A stretch of 11,709 nucleotides of DNA from Leucogyrophana mollusca (GCA_021014945.1 MU266840.1:1-11709); one strand, 5' to 3'. Positions 1 to 8,990 are shown, counted from the first letter of the stretch. The notes: generated by a model not told the origin, from the letters alone. A program made the numbers and translations.

Positions 1-1
1 G

Positions 2-2030
2 TCTGCTCTGGACCGCGGTATGCCACTCACCGCGATATCGGCGTCTCCACCTGAGAGTCTCGCGGGAAGCATGCGTAGTGAACGATACGCGAACCGCATG
101 TCTTATGACTCTATCATGGACAACGAATCTGGGCCATATAGATACGGGATGGTGGAAGACTCACTGTTCGACAAGACTGGACACAGAACATCGATGTCCT
201 CGGATTCTGCGTTCTTCGGCAATGACTCCTCTGACCCTCGCGGAAACTTGGAGGCCCCTCGCCAGTACAGGCCACTTTCCTCCCTCAGCATTCCTAGTGT
301 CCATAGCCCACTCAAGGAGGACGACACTATGATCAGTGTAAGCACATTTCGAATGGTTTTGTATTGTCGAATCTCACTTTCCTGCAGATGCTTGGCGGTG
401 GCCACGTGCGTCGTCGTTCCGTTGGTTCCATGATTGAGGCTTCGCCCTGTGTCCGAGTTGAGAAGAGGAAGCACATCGATGGCGAACCGCACTTCCGTCT
501 CAAGGGTGAGCTCGACGAGCCCTACGACTCTCCAAACAAGGCTCGGACACTTGAAGCCAAACCATCGATTGCGTCCACCGCACGCTCGTTCATGTTTGGC
601 GACGAGCGTATGATTCGGGCTAAGCACGGGTTGCTGGAGAGGCAGAGTCTGGAAAACACAGCGCTCATCGCTGAGGGAGAAGACATATCTACATCTTGTA
701 AGCTATCTTCTTCATTCACTGGGGTATTTGCTCATCAGTTTTTCCAGTCCGTATGCAGCCCGTCTTCACTCGCCCCGCCCCTGCTACGCGATCGCGCTCT
801 AGCACATGTACGTCGAGTTCTGGAGCGGAAACGCCACCACTTTCCATCTCCGACGGATACTCCTCCTTCTCGGACGGCTCACAGTCGAGCATTGACCTCT
901 CACAAGTCAATCACAGGCTTTCCAACGCGACGCACCCACTGTCTAATGCTGCTCTCGACCGAGTGCGGCCACGTGCTCGCGGACACGGCCATCGTCGAAG
1001 TATTTCACGAACTCGAGATTCTCGTGCATCCATCTACGAAACTATCGAGGAGGAAATGACGACGTCCCTGTCTCCCGTTTCTTCCCCTGGGCGCTCCGTC
1101 CCTGGGTCTGTCACCAAGATGGCACAGTTGCCTGAGTCTGCAACCAAGACTTTGGGGCCAGGGCGGGTATTTGTACGTGACCCCGAAACCGCTTCCGTAG
1201 ACTCCACGTCGATGTGGGATGACGAGACTGGGATTACTGCGCTGAGGAAGTATTACGCACTCCGGGATGAGGCTGAAGATACTGTCACAGAGAGTAAGAG
1301 GGTCTGGCTCGACACCGCGTTCTCTTTATTTGCGGTGCAATGTAAGTGTCCGTCTTGGTCTTTTGATATTTGTATCTAACTTGTCTACAGCATTCGATCC
1401 TCCGCGTCACCCTGCTAGGACGCAAGCTCTCCTCGAGCATTCAGTGCAGAACTACGGCCCGCTCCCCTCCCACCTACGACCTCGCCGCGTCCGCTCGCGC
1501 GTCAACTCACGCCCTTCACCATATCCACGCACCATCAAGACATCATTCACTTCCTCCCCGGCAGCTGAGCAGCAGGTGCAGGCCTCAGTGCCCGCCGACA
1601 CTGCACGCATCAATGCCCTCCAACAAGTGTCGATCAACCCGAACATCGCGTCCCTAGCGACTGAAGGGCAAATCGGCGACCTCAAATCGCTCGCAATGTC
1701 TCCTGGGAAACCAGAGCGCGTATTTGGTCTTCCGCCGCGCCCTCGTGTCGGCTCGAATGCACGTAGGGTTGCCCTGGGCTGGGCGAAAAGAAGTACAGGG
1801 CGGAGTGGGATAGAGAATAAGGAGAACGCGAGTGTTGGCAACATCACTTTGGGCGGTGGAGGAACGGGGAATGTGTCGCAGGGTTTGGTGATGACGTGAG
1901 TATTCTCTTGGGCCTTTGGAGATGTGTGATTGACTGGTTATCTTCCAGGCCATCTGAATCGCTGAGGCTTAACCGACCTCGACCGCGCGGACGACCTACG
2001 CCTGCTTCTGCCAGGCCGATCCGTGTTTGA
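2..2030 (+). CDS. Ser/Arg-rich disordered protein with KEN motif, 5'-partial, five exons
   Basis: I do not recognise a named family. The reading frame is open from base 2, so the true start is upstream. Exons 2-337, 388-697, 748-1341, 1391-1895 and 1949-2030 join without a stop to give 608 residues ending ...SARPIRV. Introns are 50, 50, 49 and 53 nt, with donors GTAAGC, GTAAGC, GTAAGT, GTGAGT and acceptors CAG. The product is low in hydrophobic runs, rich in Ser, Pro and Arg, and has no visible membrane segment or enzyme motif. The most ordered-looking part spans the exon 3/4 junction (WDDETGITALRKYYALRDEA, then SLFAVQSFDPPRHP). Possible regulatory motifs are a KEN triplet at 1819-1827 (partial residues 557-559), SPGR (328-331) and SPGK (517-520), which fit CDK sites. 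The C-terminus is an Arg/Pro tail (RPRPRGRPTP). The gene model is firm; the cell-cycle reading is inference. Confidence 0.85.
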
Positions 2031-2610
2031 AGACCAAAGAAAACCGTCGAACTATCACCAACTTATGTCCCTCAGACCCCTCGTCAAAACCTTCAAACCT
2101 ACCCCTATACGCTCCCCCCCGCATCTACATCACAAACACATCAATCCTCGCTCTTATGCTATGCTTATTGATCTATGCTGTATCTCTTCTTCCTGCACGA
2201 TACTAACTTGTCTCATCTCACCTCATCACAACTTTCATCATCGCACGCACACGAACTCACTCACGCTAACGCATTTCACGTTTCCCTTCTTCCCACCGAT
2301 GAGAATTTGTGTTGTTGCTTGTTGTATCGCGACTTGGGCTTGCCAGCGCGCCTGTGGCTTTCTTTTTCATTTCTCATGGTTCCCTGGTTGGAGCTTGCTT
2401 TTTTGCATGTATGGCACAAACACCCGATTTTGATCATACACTGCAAAAATTGTTACATATACAAAAGCCAGGCTGTGAGTTGTGGGAGAAGAAACGCAAG
2501 TCATATGTAAAAGTAGACACGTGGCGGAGGTTGTTTAGATCCAAGGCTGTTGCCAAACAAACTATACAGCACCGTAAACGCCGCGCCGCTCTCTCTCACA
2601 AGCGTCCATC
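2031..2610. other. Intergenic spacer: 3' end of the first gene and upstream region of the SR-like gene
   Basis: No gene is supported here. The sequence just after the stop at 2030 is C/T-rich and A/C-rich, as expected of a fungal 3' untranslated region. Overlapping frames of 100-140 codons exist but have no coding-like wobble pattern and no family resemblance. The part nearest 2611 should hold the promoter of the SR-like gene; I see no clear TATA box. I could not place a polyadenylation site. Confidence 0.5.
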
Positions 2611-3722
2611 ATGCGAGAAGAACGACCTCAGAGCCCCGACGATCATCGCCACCACCGACATAGCGAGGAGGATCATTTTCGGCATGGTGAGATTGACCTC
2701 TAGACTGTCATTTCCAAAAGACCCTTGACTGACTTCTGTGTTTCTCTCCTCCTGGTTATCACCGTTCATGCGTGGTAACCATGGGACCACTGACTGGCTG
2801 AATTTCTCGCTGAAAATGTAATTACACTTTCGGTGGGATTTGACTGATAGGTGAAGAAAGAAGGAGGAAGAGGAGCAGGGAAAGACGAAGAAGTAAGGAG
2901 TCCCCATTGGAAAGACGCAGGTCACGTTCACCAGACAGACGCCGTGAGGTGGACGAGCTTGAGGGTAAACGCTATGGTAGGAAGCGCTCGCGCTCAACGT
3001 CTAGGAGTAAACACCGGTCCTCTCGTTCACACGGACATGATGATCGACTATCCAGTGTAAGTTCTGCATGAAGTTCTTCCTTTCTCTTAATTCTGTCAGG
3101 TTGACCGTTCCCAAAAGGGAAAGGACCGGGGAAGAGATAAGGAAAAGGACTATGGCAGGCGCGAGCGCAGCATCGTACGTCTTTTCCCTTACAGCTACTG
3201 TCAGCGCCTTTTTGACCTCCGAAGATGTACTGTATGCTGTGCGTGTCTGCTTTCATAGACTCCGAGCAGACGGGACTCCTCGATGTCGGATTCGGAGGGT
3301 GATGGTGATCCCCGCCGTGCGGTGAAGCGAAGTCGCCGAGAGTCTCTTTCTCGAGAGACCCACCACTCCCGCTCCCGCTCGAGATCCAGATCTCACAGCA
3401 GAGATAGACATAGACGCAGGTCGAAAAACAAGGACAAGGAAAGAGAGAAGGACCGCGATCGTGAGCGGGAGAAGAAGCGGAAGAGGGAGAAGGAGAGGGA
3501 TAGGGAGCGGAGGAAGAGCGATAAGGACGAGCGAAGGAGCATCTTAACTGGCAAGAAGGTAATGTCAAGTTCACCATCTCCTAACAGATGCCGAGTACTC
3601 GTCACTGTCTAACCTGTCGTTGAAATCAGATCAAGCTCAAGGTACACAAGGATGCTCGGGACCACGAGATGGATGCGAACAGGCAGAATCTGTTGCAGTT
3701 CCTCAATTCCACTTTTGAGTGA
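2611..3722 (+). CDS. SR-like RS/RE-rich nuclear protein, five exons, 249 aa
   Basis: Exons 2611-2686, 2851-3056, 3100-3174, 3259-3558 and 3630-3722 join to a 249-residue frame. Introns are 164, 43, 84 and 71 nt, with donors GTGAGA, GTAAGT, GTACGT and GTAATG. The ATG at 2611 is chosen because it opens the frame directly into the charged region (MREERPQSPDD). Residues 26-119 are Arg/Ser/Glu-rich, with RSRSPDRRR-type repeats. A pure RS run (HSRSRSRSRSHSRD) lies at about 155-168, and a nearly uninterrupted Lys/Arg/Glu/Asp stretch at about 173-213. The last exon encodes a distinct 30-residue tail, IKLKVHKDARDHEMDANRQN followed by LLQFLNSTFE. RS domains are phosphorylated by SR kinases and mediate contacts in pre-mRNA splicing and mRNP assembly, so a nuclear splicing-associated role is likely. 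No RRM or other RNA-binding fold is present, so it is not a classical SR protein. The precise partner is unknown. Confidence 0.88.
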
Positions 3723-4203
3723 TGGGTTTTACTTAGTTTTTCTCGTACGCTTTCTCGTTTCCGCATACATTTCCAATCATGATGGATTGACGACTGTCTC
3801 CGGCATTGTAGGTTCTTCAATGTCTATGTTCCAAACCCAATGACATCAGTATGCATACTGCGTTTTTACCGGATTAAGATAGGAATTCCCGACGGGGGAT
3901 TACTCGCACGGATTCGCCTCAGTTTGGACTCTGGAGCAGAGTGCACTTGTATTGCCGTGGCTGCACCTGCACTGCGTCCGAGTTTTGTCGCATCATCCCA
4001 GGCATGTCGGAAAGGTTTGGCAATAGGCTGGTTTTTCAAAGCTATACGTTGGGCTTATCTACTGAATCCGTACAAGCGGCGCTATCCAGAACCAAGCTCA
4101 ACGCAATTTACACAACAAGATCTTTCAGAGGCTAGGGGACGAAATCGTCAGGCAATTAACGACACTTCTAGCTAAGCACATACCGGTGCAAGACGCTTTC
4201 CGT
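3723..4203. other. Spacer downstream of the SR-like gene with unassigned open frames
   Basis: The first 120 bases are T-rich and probably the 3' untranslated region of the SR-like gene. From 3941 to 4135 a plus-strand frame reads protein-like (GMSERFGNRLVFQSYTLGLS). A second plus-strand frame, without an early ATG, stays open from about 4063 to 4497 (LHNKIFQRLGDEIVRQLTTL). I cannot connect these with convincing splice sites or match either to a family. They may be chance frames or remnants of a decayed gene. Confidence 0.3.
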
Positions 4204-4470
4204 TCAGAAACTGACAATGTTGCTACCACCAGAAACATCGGCACCGCCTGTACCTGCAGTTCCGTAGGCCGTTCCTGTGCCAACATGGCCTGCCGTGTCT
4301 ATAAACGAAGTGAGTATGCGGATCATTGGGGTGACCGGAAACATCAAGGTCGCACTCGAAATGTTGCCGACCGTCTTGGCAGTGGTACTCCTATTGTCCT
4401 GGTTTCCAGCAACATCGTTGTAGGTGCTAATGTTGGCAGTAGCATTGGCACCATGTTGAATGAAAGGCAT
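4204..4470 (-). CDS. Possible small gene, Asn/Thr/Gly-rich 88-aa product
   Basis: A minus-strand frame begins MPFIQHGANATANISTYNDV, continues AGNQDNRSTTAKTVGN and ends with a Gly/Thr-rich tail (GTGTAYGTAGTGGADVSGG), stopping at 4204. What lifts it above a random frame is a TATAAAAG element about 80 bases upstream of this ATG and a codon wobble pattern that looks coding. The motif pattern x-Y-N-D-V-A-G-N-Q resembles the Asn/Gly-rich N-terminal segments that precede other domains in some agaricomycete proteins; this is from memory and weak. An internal GTGCGA...TTTATAG pair could be an intron, which would change the second half. It overlaps a plus-strand frame on the opposite strand, so only one of the two is likely real. 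Confidence 0.35.
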   Translation of the reverse strand: MPFIQHGANATANISTYNDVAGNQDNRSTTAKTVGNISSATLMFPVTPMIRILTSFIDTAGHVGTGTAYGTAGTGGADVSGGSNIVSF

Positions 4471-4550
4471 TGTGAAGACAACGGTATGGGAAAGTAAGCC
4501 TTGGTTTGGATGTTTGATGTCTGATGCCTTGTCGCAGTGTAGATCAATGT

Positions 4551-4558
4551 CTTTTATA
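4551..4558 (-). promoter_or_regulatory. TATA box upstream of the small minus-strand frame
   Basis: The minus strand reads TATAAAAG from 4558 to 4551, a perfect TATA consensus. The next suitable ATG (4470) lies 80 bases downstream, leaving room for a transcription start about 30 bases from the TATA and a 5' leader of about 50 bases. Function is inferred from sequence and spacing only. Confidence 0.4.
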
Positions 4559-5930
4559 CCAGCATTCGCGAGCGCTCGGTAAGGGCCGTACACTGTCAAG
4601 CGTGTCCCGGGGTAACATGAATCGTCCTTGAGCCGGCGAAGACCACCACATATCTTCACACATCTGCACTCGACGGTTTGGCATCAATTGGATATTAAAA
4701 TGGGACAAGGCACCTCGTGTGTGAGTGCTAACCTTGATGCGGACGCTATAGCTATGACGCTCAGGCTTGAACTTAGTCCCAATATTAAGGCGGGCATCGG
4801 CACGCCTCTCCCTCTACTGTGGCAGGTGGGGACTCGGGACAACTCAAGCGCTCATCCCATGGTGCGATACCATGGTATGACCTCGCCTTGATCTATGGTC
4901 CTCCGTCGGACGTTGGTTCAAGACGCTTATCCTCGTCTTGTTTCTCGAGATTGTGAGTATTCGATTGCTTTCTCCTTTTCCCCTCTGGCCTTCCATATCG
5001 ATGGTCACAAACCTGATCGTTAAACTTTGATCATGGCGATTACCGCGAAGCGTCTCTTTCGCTGATTGCCTTGCACCCGTCTCACGTCCAATCGATAGTA
5101 ACCTGCGCCGTGACATTGTTGCAAGAATGTCGTCTGCTTTGATATGTTTGCTCGGGGCTGCGCTAGCCCACTAACATCTTGTCTAGGAAACTGTCCGATC
5201 AGTCATACGCAAGTGACTAACTTTATTTGTTGTTTATCTTCCTACCTCGCTATTAGGAACGGCACTGTCGATGTATTGACGAGTGCTCTTTTAATAGACA
5301 CAACATTTGCCTCCGAACCAGCAAACCAATCAGTGCTACTTGCGAATGTTGTAGAAGCCTGATTTTCTCCATTGACGACCGAGCACATACGCGTCATCCT
5401 CGGGCTAAATGACCACAGCCCCGCGAAACACTGCGGGAAGTCGAATCCTTTAAGGGGCACGATCACGCAGCGCCGATATACCCTTTGCGGCACCTAGGTT
5501 TCATTTGCCACGGGTGACAGGGTCGGGAGGCGGTCGTTGTGACATTGTGATTGGATCCTGGCGTTGGGGTAAACGCTGTTATGGCTGGTCGGGTGTTAGC
5601 AAGCGGGGATATAAAGATGAGTTACCTCACGCGATATACCGGAAGCGTCGAGGCCCAGTAGGCGAAGTCGTGCTCTTTCATCTGCCACAGGAAGTCTACG
5701 GTAGCACATAAATACCGGCAGAGGGAGGCAGCACGAGGGATTATGGCGGGGGGATTTGTCATATCTGGCATGGTTTCCGAAAGAAATAAGGCCAAGTTTC
5801 ACTCCGCGATGTGATTGGGTGTGGTTGGGTGAGTGGAATTGAAAGAGAAACGATATATACCCACAACTATTCAATTGGAGCGTTAACAGTTCATTGCAAG
5901 AGGACTGAGAGCCGATAAACTCATCATGCT
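4559..5930. other. Gene-poor stretch without an identifiable gene
   Basis: No gene can be supported. Fragments that look locally coding include a plus-strand frame open from about 4788 to 4959 (GAIPWYDLALIYGPPSDVG) that runs up to a GTGAGT, and two CTAAC-plus-pyrimidine acceptor-like signals ending near 5180 and 5257. These cannot be chained into a stop-free transcript. A 7-base-arm inverted repeat (CCATGGT at 4857-4863, ACCATGG at 4869-4875) is present. The stretch may be decayed coding DNA or plain intergenic sequence. Confidence 0.4.
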
Positions 5931-6011
5931 ATTATCTGAGTGAGACTATGCCCAACGCGACAGACACCCGACGAGATCATTTTCTACTCAGCGAGAACGG
6001 AAACAACTAAC

Positions 6012-7210
6012 CGCACCAACTGGTTAGAGGAAGCGCTGAGCAGCCAAGGGGGTACATGAGGCTGCCAGCTGGAGGACCGACAAAAGGCACTAGAAAGAAG
6101 TATATTAGAAATTTTTGTGATTAGCGCTCATGACGCGAAGTCTCCGCTTACTGTGTCCCATCACGTCAGTAACATTCAATTCCATTCCACACGCCACTAA
6201 CGTCGCTACTGCTTGACCGCCAAAACACACTAGCAGAACCACGAGAACATTTCTCGAGCGGTTCCATAACACATGTACGCGAATGAGGATGATCGCTAAA
6301 CATAAGTCATGTCGGCGCTGGATGAAATTATGCATGATGGCGTATATGCGCACCTTGCATTGCTAGGATGAAAAGAGTGGCCGCCCAGTTTACGGAGATG
6401 ATTATGGACTCCACTTGGAGTTAGGTTCAACCTGAGACCACATAAAATGAGGAAAGCGAGCATACATCTGTATGTCACATCGTCCGTTTCCCTCTGATTA
6501 TCGAAGATAAATTCTCAATGTAGATAGCACATTACCCCTTGAGTCCAAGCTGTCAGACGGTCACCCTCGATGACACACAAAGGATGGCTTACTGCATGTG
6601 TCCAGTCGACTTTTGCAACCGCTGCAGTGGCAGTATCAGAGAATCCCCAGTCATCCTTGCGGCGAGCCGTTCTACTCACCTGCTGCTGCACCTCTATCGG
6701 TCGCGTGGGTGTCAGTTACTATGATTGATATTGAGACTCTGGTAGACTAACACTGCAGCTAGCAAACCAAAATAGCGACCCTGAAACGTGTGAAGATGAT
6801 CTTTTATCCCGGAATAATATAACAACACCCACCATGAGATAGAGGACTGTAACAACACTTCAACGGCGAGCCTGTGACAATGCAGATTGAGCTCTGGAGT
6901 AGTTGGTGAAGAAGCTGAGAGTCATACCCAGATCAGGTTCACCTCCGGGAAAAACACGAGTGAGTCGTCGTTTGAAGACTGGGTACTTTGAGCCGCCCAC
7001 CTCTTGTGAAAAGTTGAGCACTGTTTTCCGCCTAGTCAAAAGTGGATGTAACCAGCTTATAGGTGCACATACATTGGTCGTAAGCAACAGCTGCGGCAAC
7101 GGACACTAAAAAACTCTGTCCGCGCTGATCCATGTTTGCAAAAGCAAGGACGACGTACCGGCGAGATAGTTCGCGGACCGAGTGATATCCAGAGCATCGA
7201 TGGCATTCAT
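6012..7210 (-). pseudogene. DUF6533-family seven-helix membrane protein gene, broken
   Basis: Reading the minus strand with short GT-AG introns gives exons 7210-7159, 7105-7073, 7031-6928, 6871-6833, 6780-6720, an unresolved part, then about 6414-6354, 6295-6152 and 6089-6012. Resolved introns are 53, 41, 56, 52, 58 and 62 nt, and phases match across each of these junctions. The conceptual product starts MNAIDALDITRSANYLA, then VSVAAAVAYDQ, FFPEVNLIW, ARR*SVVTVLYLM, GRYFGLLAAVLVYQSL, VESIIISVNWAATLFILAMQ, IILIRVHVLWNRSRN and a Val/Leu-rich helix, then PFVGPPAGSLMYPLGC. This order (NY..., YD, E-V-x-L-I-W, W-S...LYL, RY, then R-V-x-x-L-W) is the pattern of the agaricomycete DUF6533 membrane proteins, whose function is unknown. 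TGA at 6862-6860 sits where the family has tryptophan. A run of about 22 extra residues separates YDQ from LVFFPEV, and the last helices are not found beyond 6012. I therefore call it a pseudogene. Confidence 0.7.
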
Positions 7211-7731
7211 TGTAAGGAGGCAAGAGAGGGTTCGGGATAATGATGCTGATGATATTGTAGCAGCCCTGATATCGCATTGATACCAGTCACGCACTCCTTT
7301 TGAATGCCCGGCGCAGCACTCCCAACAATGTTTAGACGGACAGCCTCGACCTATCAATAGCGCGAAACTATCGAAAATGTACAAAAAAACACCCCGATAA
7401 TGGCAGCGATGTGCGAAGACATTCGACCAACGGGCAATTCGCGGTTCTGATGGCCCACAGGTAATGGAGACCTTTGACTTGGCGGCCAACAGTGGTGACG
7501 TCGACGATTGAGCTAGATGGAGCTGAGATTGCGGGCGCGAAAGGGTAATGAGTGTGAGAGCACGGCAGTAGCATCAGCGAGTGCGGCAGCTCGAGCTGAT
7601 GCACGGTGAGCACGTCGATTCGCGTTTACTGTGATGCACAGGTAGAGGTGAGGGTCAGTAGGTCATAACGTCAGGTCCGGAGTGATAGCTAACACACCTC
7701 GCTAATCCCTACTCGCTCCCATCTTACTCGA
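7211..7731. other. Spacer upstream of the DUF6533 relic
   Basis: This should contain the old promoter of the minus-strand relic that starts at 7210. I see no TATA box there. Minus-strand frames of about 80-125 codons cross the area, but they do not resemble a family, and the longest one runs over the relic's own first exon in a different reading frame. Nothing else is supported. Confidence 0.4.
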
Positions 7732-8009
7732 ATGCGGGAAGATCCACACAGCCGTAGGTCTTTCAAAGCTCTCGCTCACAAAAGTATACCAAACGTTCAA
7801 GTCTTGCAAGAGCACATTGCAATAATCGAAAATAGTCCGAGAAGTTCGGGAGGGGGTGAAGACGGTAACATGTTAGTTCTAATTGTTTCTTTTCCGTAGG
7901 AAGGAGAGTGCAGATTCATTGCCGACGAAAGGAGAAGCTTGAAGTTCAATTTGAACGGCAAAACAGTATTCATGAAGCTTGGCGTTGTCCGGCAGCAGCC
8001 CCGAAATAA
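7732..8009 (+). CDS. Possible two-exon small gene, about 80 aa, unknown function
   Basis: Exon 7732-7864 begins MREDPHSRRSFKALAHKSIP and ends after a Gly-rich turn (SSGGGED). A 35-nt intron at 7865-7899 has donor GTAACA, a TTCTAATT branch-like sequence and a pyrimidine-rich TTTTCCGTAG acceptor. The second exon, 7900-8009, continues RRVQIHCRRKEKLEVQFERQ and stops at TAA. The phase is preserved (one base before, two after). The intron is at the short end for fungi, and the protein matches nothing I recognise; its second half could form a charged helix. It may be part of a larger, decayed gene. The evidence is the splice signal and the open frames only. Confidence 0.3.
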
Positions 8010-8160
8010 AACAGCGTTAAACAAGCCATAATTACGCGGTGTGGGACCTACCGAGCTCGTGCCCGAATAATCAGGTTTCTGTCCCTCGTAAACAGATGTT
8101 GGTGCGTACACTCCTACTTACAGGCACGACATCCGAACAGGTAAAGCGAACGCACAATAG

Positions 8161-8771
8161 ACGGCACTGGAAGAGTTCCGAGAAAAGAACTCCGTGAACA
8201 CTGAACAGCCCTTAGACCCCACTTCCGAGTCTACAGTTCCCGCCGAACCACATCCTCCAGCGCCCCGTCCCCGATCACCCGTGTCCGAGGTCCCTAGTGT
8301 CGAAATGTATCGTGCTCAGCTCCGCTTGGCAAGAGCCTTCGACCGCCTTCGACTCGGCGTGAGGGCTGATCACTGCGAGGGCCGACAATAACCACCAATG
8401 TGTCGAGGACGTCGATCGCTATGATACGCGTATGGGGCTGAGGGGGTGTCGGATCGTCAATCGACAACCCTACTCCCTACCAAAGAGACCTCGCACACTA
8501 ACCTCAGTGGCATCGGGGCAGTTAAGGATGTCAAATGCCTATGACACGACATAGCTCTCCGTGCCGGCGAATTCGAATGAAGGCTCCACGTACCACAGGG
8601 CTATCGGAACCCACGAAACCAAGTACAACATCTGGCCCTTGATCAGAAGCTTCAATAGCGAGCTCACGTCCCATGCCACCTCTCCGCCAGCCGTCTAGCC
8701 TCCAGCGCATGCTTCGTAAACACGAACGTGAGCACCACGAGGCGTCATGTACAGAACGGTTACCAGACTAG
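8161..8771 (+). pseudogene. Interrupted coding-like frames, possible decayed gene
   Basis: The plus strand shows several protein-like pieces in different frames. From 8161 to 8391 the frame reads TALEEFREKNSVNTEQPLDP, then a Pro-rich linker (AEPHPPAPRPRSPVSEV) and a helical part (YRAQLRLARAFDRLRLG), which meets a GTGAGG donor-like site at 8359. A second frame is open from 8363 to 8698 except for TAG at 8552. A third is open from 8526 to 8771 except for TGA at 8640 and ends with MPPLRQPSSLQRMLRKHERE. Third-position base choice looks coding in the first and last pieces. I could not chain them into one clean spliced product, and I do not recognise the protein. Confidence 0.3.
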
Positions 8772-8945
8772 CCCGCGTTCCTCTTGAGCAGCGCAGGTCC
8801 CGTGTCCTCTAATTTAAAGATGCTCAGCTATTATAAGAAATAGACGCGCTGATGCCTGGACTAGTGTGGCAAGACTTTGCCACCAGGACCGTCATATGAC
8901 GCGGGCCGCGGTCGATCCTCCCGCGGTCTTCCGCGCGTGCTCCTT

Positions 8946-8990
8946 CACCACCACTACTACCACCACCACCACCACCACCACCACCACCAC
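8946..8990 (+). repeat. (CAC)n microsatellite upstream of the first PEBP gene
   Basis: Fifteen trinucleotide units: three CAC, two TAC and ten CAC in a row. It lies 74 bases before the ATG of the plus-strand PEBP gene, so it is probably in its promoter or 5' leader. The His, Thr and Gly homopolymer frames it creates are a by-product of the repeat and are not evidence of a gene. Such tracts commonly vary in copy number between strains. Confidence 0.9.

Noticed and set aside
3393..3605. Minus-strand Ser/Leu-rich frame opposite the SR-like gene
   Set aside because: It is the complement of the RS/RE codons and has no independent support.
4886..4945. tRNA-like GGTTCAAGAC with nearby inverted repeat CAAGACG...CGTCTTG
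   Set aside because: No cloverleaf with acceptor, D and anticodon arms can be drawn around it.
4844..5116. Minus-strand 90-codon frame
   Set aside because: No family resemblance, no splice or promoter support, and a competing plus-strand frame looks equally coding.
5127..5174. Short signal-peptide-like frame MSSALICLLGAALAH ending in TAA
   Set aside because: It stops right after the hydrophobic core and no in-phase splice route continues it into a secreted protein.
5852..6120. Plus-strand TATA-like ATATATA, ATG at 5926 and a possible 88-nt intron giving about 36 codons
   Set aside because: It runs antisense to the DUF6533 exon at 6089-6012, and the same CTAAC/TTAG signal is that gene's donor read backwards.
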